This document shows positions 8,272-16,162 of a stretch of DNA of 64,000 bases, piece by piece (positions within the stretch are counted from its first letter, which is position 1; each line of letters opens with the position of its first letter). The DNA comes from Verrucomicrobiota bacterium. Its GTDB lineage: Bacteria > Verrucomicrobiota > Verrucomicrobiia > Limisphaerales > UBA11320. The notes under the pieces are model-generated. The model was not told the DNA's origin, made no database searches, and worked only from the letters and a program-made list of their open reading frames with translations. The stretch is taken from assembly GCA_016199985.1 (NCBI GenBank), contig JACQFQ010000030.1, positions 124,001 through 188,000 on the forward strand. The letters are read 5' to 3'. A program made the position numbers and the translations under genes.

Positions 8272-10467
8272 ATGCACCCAAGAGACACGGCAAACCGCAA
8301 CACAAGTCGGATGCAGACGATCCTGTTCAGCGAGACCCTCTTGGTCGTCATGGTGGTTTTGTGCGGGGTCAACGCGACGGCGCGGGGAGCCGAGCCGAGC
8401 GCGCCGGCCAGGGATTTTACGGTGTGGGCATCAGGTTCAGGGAATTGGTCCGAGACGGAGCGTTGGTCGGGGGTTTTGCCAAACCCGTTTCTGCGCGCCG
8501 AGATTCACGGAACAAGCACAGTGGTCATTCCCGCGGGTCAGTATGTGATCGGCGATCTTGAGATCGGGATGGAGCGGGGCGATGACGCGCGCGTTGTTTT
8601 GGACGGGGGCCAGTTGCTGCTGTTGCAGGACTCCCTGCGCGTTGGCGAATTGAGCGGGGGCCGCGGAGAGTTCGTGCTCAAGAGCGGCGCGTTGCATTGC
8701 CCGGTGGACACGTATTCGGGAGCGGCGAACAGCGTGCCCGGTCGCGCGACGAAGGCCGTGATCCGGATCGAAGGAGGAAGCTTCCTGGCGCGAACATTAA
8801 ACGTCGGCAGCGGGTGGGGAGCCGATTCGCTTCTGGCGATCGAAGGCTCGCGCCCGACAGCGGTTCATGTGCTGGATTATTGCTATATTCAGGCATTTGC
8901 CAGCGCCGACGGATCGCCCGGCATTGGAACGCTCTCGTTCACCCTGGATGAACACGGCGTCACGCCGATCACGATTCAATCGCATCGGGACGGCTTGCGC
9001 ATCAACAAGGACGCCAAAAGTCATTGCCGGTTGCAAGTCCGGTTGAGCGCGACACCCCCTCGCGACGATATCAGGCTTGTGGTCGGACACACGCCCATCA
9101 AAGGAAGGTTCGACGATTTGCCTGAAGGAAGCGAAATCTCGGCGACGCACCAGGGGCGAACCTATCGCTGGGAGTTGACCTATCGGGGCGGACCCGGTCG
9201 AACGGATCTGGTGTTGAAGAACCGCAGCGACTTTGCCGCGGATGCGCCGGCGACTCGCGCGCGACCCCTGCCTGATGTTCCCAAGGCCCTTTGGTCTGAA
9301 TTCCGGCTTTACCCTCTTTCTGCGCGGACCGAAGGGGAGCCGGCATTTCCAGGAGCCGAGGGATTTGGGGCCTTCACTCCCGGCGGGCGCGGTGGCAAAA
9401 CGATTTATGTCGAGACGCTCGACGATTCCGGCCCGGGCAGCCTGCGAGCGGCGATCGAGAGTTCCGGACCTCGCGTCGTCCTGTTTCATGTCGGCGGAGT
9501 GATCCGCTTAGCATCGACTCTTCATATCCGGGAACCGTTTGTGACGATTGACGGTCAGAGCGCGCCGGGTTCCGGGATTCTGCTTCGTAATCACGGGATC
9601 GAAGTGCAGACGCATGATGTCGTTCTTCGGCATTTCCGGGTCCGTGTCGGCGATGACGCCGTTTCCATGGAAAGCGAGAAGGACAAGCAGAACTACGCGG
9701 GCGGGACGGGAGAGCATGCTCTTTATTTTATTGAAGGATCGAAGAACTGCATCGCCGATCATCTGTCGCTGAGTTGGTCCACCACCAAGATCCTTTCGGT
9801 GACCAAGCTCAGCGACTTGATTACCGTTCAATGGTGCGTTTTGAGCGAGGCTCTCAATTTCGCCGGTCATGGTTACGCTTCCATCGCGGGCGGCAACCGC
9901 GTCACCTGGCATCACAACCTTTTCGCGCATAACCATAGCCGGAACGTTCGCTTCGGGGGCTTGGTTGACGCCGACTTTCGCAACAACGTGATCTACGATT
10001 GGGGCGACCGCGTCTGCTATGGGGAATTCGACAAGGTCAACTTTGTCGCCAACTACGCCAAGCCCGGGCCTTCCACCCTCCAGCGGCCGCCGCAATTCCA
10101 CGACGGAGGAGCGATGGTGATGCCGGGATCGTTCTTCCTGACCAACAACATTCTTGAGGGGCACGCGAAGGTGAATGAGAACAACTGGCGCGGGACCGGG
10201 TATTCTTTGGAGGAGCGCGGCATTGTTGCCAACGAGGCTTTCCCGGCGCCCCCGGTCAGGACGGATACGCCTCAAGAAGCCTACGAACAGGTGCTCAAGC
10301 AGGCCGGCGCGACCTTTCCAAAGCGCGATTCGGTGGACCAACGGATCGTGCGCGAAGTGCGGGATGGAACAGGACACATCATCAACTGGGTGAAGGACGT
10401 CGGCGGGTGGCCCGATTTTCCCGACGCTCGCCCTGCTTCGCGGGATTCAAAGAAAGAGTCCAAATAG
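8272..10467 (+). CDS. Exported pectate lyase-like (PL1-type) beta-helix protein
   Basis: A protein of about 731 residues with two beta-helix parts. The C-terminal half, from AFPGAEGFGAFTPGGRGG (about 9346 on), is typical of polysaccharide lyase family 1: VFHVGG-like strand LFHVGGVI, TIDGQSAPG, CIADHLSLSWS and TWHHNLFAHNHSRNVRFG, where the H-N-L-F-x-H-x-x-R segment holds the catalytic region. These enzymes cleave uronate polymers by beta-elimination. The N-terminal part has repeated short strands (GQLLLLQDSLRVGELSGGRGEF) like autotransporter-associated beta repeats, perhaps for carbohydrate or surface binding. ATGs at 8272 and 8311, and a GTG at 8203, are all possible starts; the hydrophobic stretch LLVVMVVLCGVNATARG follows the 8311 ATG and acts as a signal peptide in any case. 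No neighbouring sugar-uptake genes were found. Confidence 0.8.
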   Translation: MHPRDTANRNTSRMQTILFSETLLVVMVVLCGVNATARGAEPSAPARDFTVWASGSGNWSETERWSGVLPNPFLRAEIHGTSTVVIPAGQYVIGDLEIGMERGDDARVVLDGGQLLLLQDSLRVGELSGGRGEFVLKSGALHCPVDTYSGAANSVPGRATKAVIRIEGGSFLARTLNVGSGWGADSLLAIEGSRPTAVHVLDYCYIQAFASADGSPGIGTLSFTLDEHGVTPITIQSHRDGLRINKDAKSHCRLQVRLSATPPRDDIRLVVGHTPIKGRFDDLPEGSEISATHQGRTYRWELTYRGGPGRTDLVLKNRSDFAADAPATRARPLPDVPKALWSEFRLYPLSARTEGEPAFPGAEGFGAFTPGGRGGKTIYVETLDDSGPGSLRAAIESSGPRVVLFHVGGVIRLASTLHIREPFVTIDGQSAPGSGILLRNHGIEVQTHDVVLRHFRVRVGDDAVSMESEKDKQNYAGGTGEHALYFIEGSKNCIADHLSLSWSTTKILSVTKLSDLITVQWCVLSEALNFAGHGYASIAGGNRVTWHHNLFAHNHSRNVRFGGLVDADFRNNVIYDWGDRVCYGEFDKVNFVANYAKPGPSTLQRPPQFHDGGAMVMPGSFFLTNNILEGHAKVNENNWRGTGYSLEERGIVANEAFPAPPVRTDTPQEAYEQVLKQAGATFPKRDSVDQRIVREVRDGTGHIINWVKDVGGWPDFPDARPASRDSKKESK

Positions 10468-10705
10468 ACGGCGGAAGGAATCAGACGTCCATGGCGGCGC
10501 TCCCGCTCAGGCGGGCCAGAGAAGGCCAACGGGGTCGCATCTTGTCATTTAACAATCAGGCATTGATCCCGCACATCTCCCTGCAGGCCTGAGCCCCCTA
10601 GTTCTAGGGAAAGCAAAAGCAACAATCCGCGCCGATCCCCTAACTCTGCCGATTGTCGCGCTCGTCTGGACGCCTCACTCTTCAGGACAGACTTGATCGA
10701 ATGTC
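10468..10705. other. Leader region of the RHS gene
   Basis: 238 bp with a small CCCGC-TCAG-GCGGG dyad (10502-10515), which may end the lyase transcript, and the CCCTA-type palindromes listed separately. No RNA gene seen. Confidence 0.4.
10596..10609 (+). promoter_or_regulatory. CCCTA-N4-TAGGG palindrome (copy 1)
   Basis: CCCTAGTTCTAGGG is a perfect dyad 97 bp before the RHS start. A half-matching site, CCCTA-N4-TGCCG, lies at 10638-10651, centre-to-centre 42 bp. The same 14-bp pattern occurs twice near 30.8 kb with a 41-bp spacing. The size and symmetry fit a dimeric helix-turn-helix regulator. Confidence 0.55.
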
Positions 10706-11371
10706 ATGAGAACTTACCCACTGTCTTGGCCTGGTTGCTTGCGAGCGCGCGTCTTCGCGCCCTCGCTGGCGCGGTTTCTTTCCCTCTTGTTTCTCTCGCT
10801 GGCGCTCCCGACGCCGGCCCGCGCCGCGGTCCCGGCGGATGACCAGATCGAGAGTGTGTCGATTCTCTACGACGCCGACGGGAACCGTGTGGGCAAAACG
10901 GTCCAGTGGCGCGATGAGGCGACCGGGGAGACGCGCCGTCGGACCGAGAAGTACCTCGTCGATGAACTCAATCCGACGGGATTTGCGCAGGTGGTGGGAG
11001 TCGTCGCGCAGGAAGCGTCCGGACGCGCCTCGGTGACAGAGCGGGCCTTGTTCGGGAGGGGGCCCATCGGCGTCGCGACCTCGGCGCGATCGGTTCATTT
11101 CCTCACCGACGCCCACGGCAGCGTCCGCAGCGTCGCCGATGAGGCAGGCAATCTCGACCCGCCCCAACAAACGACGGCGTGGGGCGTCACCCTTGAAACG
11201 GAATCAGGGCCCGTCTCGCGCTGGGCTTACGCGGGAGAGGAGTGGGATCCGGACCTGGGCATGTACTGGCTGCGGGCGCGCTATTACCAACCCTCGCTCG
11301 GCAGGTTTTCGTCGATGGACTCATTTGAGGGGCGGGAAGCCGACCCTCTCTCCCTTCACAAGTTTGGCTAA
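10706..11371 (+). CDS. Exported RHS core domain, ended by an in-frame TAA
   Basis: 221 residues: a long signal peptide (hydrophobic stretch LARFLSLLFLSLALPTPARA, likely cut after ARA near residue 40) followed directly by an RHS repeat-associated core. Family signs are YDADGNRV, KYLVDELNPTGFAQV, HFLTDAHGSVRSVAD, YAGEEWDPDLGMYWLRARYYQPSLGRF and DPLSLHKFG. The RHS core normally continues with a Tyr and Ala-x-N-x-P-V-N-x-x-D-P-S-G. Here the Tyr position is TAA (11369-11371) and the next 23 codons continue the motif in the same frame, so the gene is interrupted. RHS proteins usually form a large YD-repeat shell around a toxin; this one has almost no YD repeats. The full product would be about 446 residues. 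It is either a recent nonsense mutation, a sequence error, or read-through. Confidence 0.8.
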   Translation: MRTYPLSWPGCLRARVFAPSLARFLSLLFLSLALPTPARAAVPADDQIESVSILYDADGNRVGKTVQWRDEATGETRRRTEKYLVDELNPTGFAQVVGVVAQEASGRASVTERALFGRGPIGVATSARSVHFLTDAHGSVRSVADEAGNLDPPQQTTAWGVTLETESGPVSRWAYAGEEWDPDLGMYWLRARYYQPSLGRFSSMDSFEGREADPLSLHKFG

Positions 11372-12046
11372 GCCCGCAACGACCCTGTAAACCAAGTCGA
11401 CCCCTCGGGACACGAGTCCCTCCTCAGCGTCAACTTCACGATGTCGGTGATCTCGCAGCTCAGCACGCATGAGCTGCGCGGCGCCGGCGCGACGCTCAAA
11501 GGCGTTCGAGCCCTCTACGGCGTCGACGACGACATCAACTCCCTGATCAACGGCATTGATATCGCGACCATCATCGACGAGAAGGTGGGCCAGGTCACCT
11601 TGGGGGTCACGGCGGTGATGGGAGGGGTGAAGTTGATCAAACTGGGGGCAGGATTCCTGACAGAGCAGGCTCCGCTTCGCTTCGCCCAAGCCAGCGCTTA
11701 TTGGAAGTTCTCGGACGGGGGCCTCTTCAAGGGAAAAACCATTGGAGAGTTGGCCAACATGCTGCGGTATGGCACGCTCATGCCCTCTGAGATTCCCGTT
11801 CAGTTCGTCACAAGGGTCGTGGCCGGAAAGCAGATTCGCTTGATCGTCAACACGCGATCCTCTCTCGCTCTCAAGCGCGCCCAGATCCCTGAGAGCAAGT
11901 GGACTATGGTGGATATGAGTGCCGACAAAGACCTTCAAAACAGAATCACGACGCGACTCAAGAACAACGGCTTGCCCGAGGATGGCACAGACATTCTGAG
12001 GATTGGCAACCGAGATGGGTCCGAGGAATATAGCGTGCTAGAATAA
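11372..12046 (+). pseudogene. RHS C-terminal toxin module, downstream of the in-frame stop
   Basis: This stretch stays in the frame of the RHS core: ARNDPVNQVDPSGHE ends the core, then about 200 residues of variable C-terminal domain follow. The first part (LYGVDDDINSLINGIDIATIID, VTLGVTAVMGGVKLIKLG) is a hydrophobic pre-toxin-like linker. The last 115 residues (from about ASAYWKFSDGG to the end) form a compact domain with RLIVNTRSSLALKRAQIPESKW and TRLKNNGLPEDGTD, similar in style to known polymorphic-toxin tips but not a domain I can name. An ATG at 11441 could allow a 201-residue product made without the core or signal peptide. The stop lies 11 bp before the likely immunity gene. Confidence 0.7.
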
Positions 12047-12057
12047 TAATATATAAT

Positions 12058-12492
12058 ATGGGCACTCAACTCTGGAAACTTCCTTATCCTTCTTCGGCGC
12101 GCGCAAAGGATGAGTCGAGCCAGGAAGGCGGGCGCCTCTGCTTGGTGGCTTGCTTATTTGATGAAGACCGAACGGATGGTTTCGAATTCGCCTTCGAAGG
12201 GGTCGAGGCTTACATGGTGACCTACTACAATGCATGTCCCGGCGAGTTATCGAGCGAGGCGTACGATCGGGTGCTAGACCTTGGAGTCACTCCGTGGCTA
12301 AGCGAAATCGCGTCTAGGTTAAGCACCTATGGAACTGATGTGAAGACCCTGAGGCACCTCATGATCTACTTCGATGACGGCCCTTGTTATGAGTTCCTTT
12401 GCAGAGGCTTCAAAGTCCGATCCTTGGATGGTAAACCGGTGGTCCCCCCGCGACCCTGGATGGCGGGCTTTGGGGGAGAATCCAAAGACTGA
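12058..12492 (+). CDS. Probable immunity protein for the RHS toxin
   Basis: A 144-residue acidic, presumably cytoplasmic protein starting 11 bp after the RHS toxin module, the position where RHS and other polymorphic toxins place their immunity genes. It has no signal peptide and no motif I recognise. Features seen are an acidic, aromatic central part (FDEDRTDGFEFAFEGVEAYMVTYY) and LRHLMIYFDDGPCYEFLCRGF near the end, similar in style to SUKH/Imm-type folds but not assignable. The AT-rich junction (TAATAATATATAATATG) differs from the GC-rich surroundings. The function is inferred from position. Confidence 0.6.
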   Translation: MGTQLWKLPYPSSARAKDESSQEGGRLCLVACLFDEDRTDGFEFAFEGVEAYMVTYYNACPGELSSEAYDRVLDLGVTPWLSEIASRLSTYGTDVKTLRHLMIYFDDGPCYEFLCRGFKVRSLDGKPVVPPRPWMAGFGGESKD

Positions 12493-12701
12493 CTTGAACC
12501 TGGGACTCCGCGCTTATGATTCCGAGCCGCTTCACCTGAAACGTTCTTGGCGCTGAGCGCAAAGGCAGGGAACGGGCCGTCAGCCCTCACCAATTGAGGA
12601 GCTTGTTTCCTGGGGATTCTCCCTGGCTGTTATGGGGCCGGGGCGTTGCGCTTCACGGATGCTGCGGATGAAGACCTGGGGATCATTTCGGACTGGGTTC
12701 T

Positions 12702-14402
12702 TCACTTGCCGGTCAGGGCGGCGAGCTCCTTGGTCAGGCGCTGCTCCTCTTCCTTCTTGCCGAGGCGCCGCGCGACGGGAATCAGTTTCTGATAGACGAG
12801 CGCCTTGCCCGCGTAGTCCGGAAAGTCTTTCAGGATGTTCTGAAAGACCTCGAAGGCCTTCTGATCGGGCCCGTAGGTCGCACGCAGGTCGCCGAGCACA
12901 TGCATCGCGCGAAGCTTCTGCCCCGGCGAGTCGGCTTTCTTCACGACATCCTCGTAGGTCTCGATCGCGAGGTTGAATCGCTTCTGCTCCAGATAAATCT
13001 CGGCCGCCTTCTCCTGAAGAATGGGGCTATGCCGGTTCGCAGATTTCTGCAGAAATCGCAACACGGTCGAGCGGTCGGCGCCCGCGGCGATGTTCTGGTT
13101 GGCTTCCATCAGATTCGACCACGCGGCGAGCGGGCTTCCGCGCTGGGTAAGCTCCTGCTCCAGTTCGGTGGTTTTCTTGAAAAACGGACGATAGAGAGGG
13201 TCGCCGATCGCGACGGTTTGCCACGAGAGCACCTCCTGGCAGGCGTAGGCCGCTTCGCCGAATGTGTTGCCAAAGAAAACCAGCCGCCCGAAGAACGCCG
13301 GGATCTCGGGAGTGAGGGCCAGGTAGGGCTCGTCGATGCATCCCATGGTGATCGTGGCCCCTTTCGCCAGCAGCGGTCCCACCCAACGCGTGCTCGGGTC
13401 CCTGAGGTACTGCGCGCTGAACGAGTGCAGATGATACGCGAAGGCGCCGGGCATGAATTCCACGGTCGGCTGCAGGAAAGGACCCCATGCGTCCTGGGAG
13501 TACCAGCCGATGTAGAACGCAATATGGCTCATCGGGAACGCCGGGCCCCAGACCTCCTCCTTCTCATCGAGCACCGTCTCAAATCCGAGCTGGCGCGCCA
13601 CGCGAGAAGTCATCTTGATCCATTCATCTCCAAGAATGTAGGGCCCGTTGGTGAGGCCTCGTGAATCGAAGTAAGCCCGTCCCCAGAGGCCGTTGGTTTC
13701 CGCCTCCATCGCCTTGTCGACAAGCCGGCTCGCGATCTTCGCGCTCGGTCCGTCGAGGCGGGTGACGAGGAGAAGGCCGTTCGTGGGATGCATATAGCGC
13801 GTGTTTGTCACGCCGTAGAACGCGTTCGGCACGAAGCCGATCCAGGGCGCCTTGTCGCCCCAAGGCAGCAGGCAGAGCTGTCCATCGACCGAGCATCCGC
13901 TGAGTCGCAGCTCCGCGGAGATCTTTTCCATCGCGGGCTCCTTGAGCGTCGGATCGTTGGCGACCCGGAAAGGCACGCCATAGCAGAGCGCCGCGTAGCG
14001 GATCTTGGATCCGATCAGGGACGGCAGGCCCGGGCCGCGATCCCCCGCGATCCAGAGCTTCGATTCCGCGAGGCGGGCCGCGAGCGGATGCTGCAGCCGG
14101 TTGACGTACTCATCGCGCGTCATGGAGTCGCCGGTCGGGAGATCGAGGCCGATGATCTGCGACTCGGGCACATGGCGCGCGGCGGCGTAATGCGTTGCCA
14201 CCGCCTTGGAGTCCTCGACCCGGGAATTGTAGATGACCAGGACGGAGTCGCCCGTCTCGAGAACCCCGGCGCCGAGCCGTTGCGCGGCCGAAATCGTCAG
14301 GAGGAGGCCCGCGAGAACCATCGCAGGGGCGCCGAGTCGCGTGAGCCAAAGTGCGGGGCCAGCCGGGGTCATCATAAATTTGCGGTGATTCGGACGTGTC
14401 AT
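12702..14402 (-). CDS. TIGR03790-family exported protein with TPR-like tail
   Basis: A 566-residue protein with an N-terminal hydrophobic segment ([22 protein letters not shown]). Its body matches the TIGR03790 family, found in verrucomicrobia, planctomycetes and acidobacteria: [53 protein letters not shown] and GCIDEPYL. The family's function is unknown; the pattern recalls a caspase-like or alpha/beta hydrolase fold without proven activity. The last 130 residues contain TPR-like helices ([24 protein letters not shown]). The start at 14402 overlaps the previous stop as ATGA, so it is coupled to the metallo-hydrolase; ATGs a few codons in (around 14375) are alternatives. Confidence 0.75.
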   Translation of the reverse strand: MTRPNHRKFMMTPAGPALWLTRLGAPAMVLAGLLLTISAAQRLGAGVLETGDSVLVIYNSRVEDSKAVATHYAAARHVPESQIIGLDLPTGDSMTRDEYVNRLQHPLAARLAESKLWIAGDRGPGLPSLIGSKIRYAALCYGVPFRVANDPTLKEPAMEKISAELRLSGCSVDGQLCLLPWGDKAPWIGFVPNAFYGVTNTRYMHPTNGLLLVTRLDGPSAKIASRLVDKAMEAETNGLWGRAYFDSRGLTNGPYILGDEWIKMTSRVARQLGFETVLDEKEEVWGPAFPMSHIAFYIGWYSQDAWGPFLQPTVEFMPGAFAYHLHSFSAQYLRDPSTRWVGPLLAKGATITMGCIDEPYLALTPEIPAFFGRLVFFGNTFGEAAYACQEVLSWQTVAIGDPLYRPFFKKTTELEQELTQRGSPLAAWSNLMEANQNIAAGADRSTVLRFLQKSANRHSPILQEKAAEIYLEQKRFNLAIETYEDVVKKADSPGQKLRAMHVLGDLRATYGPDQKAFEVFQNILKDFPDYAGKALVYQKLIPVARRLGKKEEEQRLTKELAALTGK

Positions 14403-15184
14403 TCGAGGACGACCCGGAGGCCGTCGTGAGCCAACTCCACTCCCAGCGGCAGCTCCTGCTGGGCGAGATCGTGGTCGTAATCGTGCGTCAGATGCGTGAA
14501 CAGCGTGCGGTCGGCCCCAATTCGCCGCGCGGCCGTCAGCGCCTCGTCCAGGCACATGTGAGTGGGATGAGGCTGCCGACGCAGGGCGTCCAACACGGCG
14601 ACCCGCACACCCGACACCGCTTGGATAACGGAGAGGGGCACTTCCTTGCAATCACTCATGTAGGCGAGCTGCCGGCGTCCGCCCTGCTCGAAGAGAAAAC
14701 CCGTCGTGGTCGCGCGGCCGTGCGGGAGGTTGAGCGGCGTGATCCGGAGATCGGCCAGCTCGAACGCGCCGTCCACGACATGAGCCCGCGGCATGAAGTA
14801 TCCCGTTGGCCAGGGCCCGTCGTGGAACGCGTAGAAAAACACCTGTTTCAAGACTTTGTGCGTCGCTTCGCTCGCGTAAATAGGAAGGGGCTTGTTGCCA
14901 CGAAGATCGCAAAATCGACGGCAGTCATCCATGCCCATGATGTGATCGGCATGGGCATGCGTGACTAAAACCGCGTCGATCCAGCGGATCTTCTCCCGAA
15001 GGCATTGGATCCGGAACTCCGGCGTCGTGTCCACGACCAGCCTCACGTCCGGGGTCTCCACGTAGATGGAGGGACGCGTCCGATGATTCTTCGGATTCGC
15101 GAGAAACTCGGGCGGGTATTCCTTCCCGATGATGGGAACGCCTTGAGAGGTTCCCGAGCCCAAAAACACCAACGTCAACGCCAT
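14399..15184 (-). CDS. MBL-fold metallo-hydrolase, PhnP/RNase Z-like
   Basis: A 261-residue metallo-beta-lactamase-fold protein. [13 protein letters not shown] (8-20) and VDTTPEFR begin the domain; [16 protein letters not shown] (72-87) is the HxHxDH metal site with His76, His78, Asp80 and His81. [13 protein letters not shown] and HLTHDY supply further metal His residues. This arrangement follows PhnP-type phosphodiesterases and RNase Z relatives, which act on phosphodiester bonds. The ATG at 15184 was chosen because family members begin MxLxFLGSGTS; an ATG at 15202 adds six residues. It lies 45 bp after the transglutaminase gene and overlaps the next gene by ATGA. The substrate is not known. 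Confidence 0.8.
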   Translation of the reverse strand: MALTLVFLGSGTSQGVPIIGKEYPPEFLANPKNHRTRPSIYVETPDVRLVVDTTPEFRIQCLREKIRWIDAVLVTHAHADHIMGMDDCRRFCDLRGNKPLPIYASEATHKVLKQVFFYAFHDGPWPTGYFMPRAHVVDGAFELADLRITPLNLPHGRATTTGFLFEQGGRRQLAYMSDCKEVPLSVIQAVSGVRVAVLDALRRQPHPTHMCLDEALTAARRIGADRTLFTHLTHDYDHDLAQQELPLGVELAHDGLRVVLE

Positions 15185-15229
15185 GGCGGCGGACGCTACC
15201 AACCGCGCCGCGCGGGCTCAAGCCTCCGG

Positions 15230-16156
15230 CTATTCTCTTTGACTTCCGTTCCCGCTTTGCGGCTCTGGGCCGGCGTCGACCGCGATCACATCGACCGCGA
15301 TCCGCAATTGTTGCCCGCTGCCGCCGAGGATGACGCCGCGGACCGGGGCCACGTCGCCGTAATCCCGGCCCCAGCCGATCGTGATGTGCCGCAGGGAGGG
15401 GATGCAGTTGTTGGTGGGGTCCACGTCGATCCAACCGATGCCAGGGCAGTAGAAGGCCACCCAGGCGTGGGAGGCGTCGGCGCCGAAGAGCTTGCTTTCG
15501 CCGGGGGGCGGATCGCTCTCGAGATAGCCGCTCACATAACGGGCCGGGAGGCCTAGGGAGCGAAGGCAGGCGATCTCCAGCTGGGCGAAGTCCTGGCAGA
15601 CGCCCCGTCGTTGTTCGAAGACATCCTCGACCGGCGTCGTCACCGTCGTCGCGGAAGCGTCGAACTTGAAGTCCGCATGGATCCGGCGCGTGAGGTCGAC
15701 CACGGCGCCCAGGATCGGGCGATCCCGGAGGAACGACGGCGCGGCGTATTCCGCGAGGACATCGGACACCGGCACGCGGGGCGACGCATAGATGAACTCA
15801 TGCGCCTCCAACGCCTGCCCTGAGCGATCTTCGCGACACTGCGCGCGAACGTTCTCCCAGGTGGGAGTCTCCTCCTCCTCCGGAATGAAGGCGGGCCTCA
15901 CCCCGACGCGGCTGCGCGAGGTGACCGCAAGACGCTGATGGGAACGTTCCACCGCGATGAAATGGGTGATGTTTCCGAAGTAGTCGCTGTGGCTCGTGAC
16001 GACCGCGGGCGGCGGATCGACCAGCACCTCCGCGGTGAACGGGCTTTGTCGGGCGGTTTGCCGGGGAGTGAGGCGGAGGATGTGGTGGGACACCGACACG
16101 CCTCCCGCGTAGTCATACGCCGTTGTGTGGGTGATGTCGTAAAGGACCTGGCGCAT
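15230..16156 (-). CDS. Transglutaminase-like protein, cysteine-protease-fold
   Basis: A 308-residue protein with an N-terminal beta domain (Bact_transglu_N type, TTAYDYAGGVSVSHHILRLTPR) and a transglutaminase-like core. The catalytic triad is visible: Cys187 in RRGVCQDFAQ, His230 in DASHAWVAFY and Asp246 in WIDVDPTNN. Members act as peptidases or amide-bond transferases; the operon setting points to work on the products of the ATP-grasp enzymes. No signal peptide. It begins 6 bp after the stop of the fused ATP-grasp/alpha-E gene, so these are almost surely one transcript. Confidence 0.86.
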   Translation of the reverse strand: MRQVLYDITHTTAYDYAGGVSVSHHILRLTPRQTARQSPFTAEVLVDPPPAVVTSHSDYFGNITHFIAVERSHQRLAVTSRSRVGVRPAFIPEEEETPTWENVRAQCREDRSGQALEAHEFIYASPRVPVSDVLAEYAAPSFLRDRPILGAVVDLTRRIHADFKFDASATTVTTPVEDVFEQRRGVCQDFAQLEIACLRSLGLPARYVSGYLESDPPPGESKLFGADASHAWVAFYCPGIGWIDVDPTNNCIPSLRHITIGWGRDYGDVAPVRGVILGGSGQQLRIAVDVIAVDAGPEPQSGNGSQRE

Positions 16157-16162
16157 ATCAAC

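Noticed and set aside
12493..12701. Small plus-strand open frame near 12632
   Set aside because: No motif, overlaps the end of the TIGR03790 gene, basic composition typical of chance frames.
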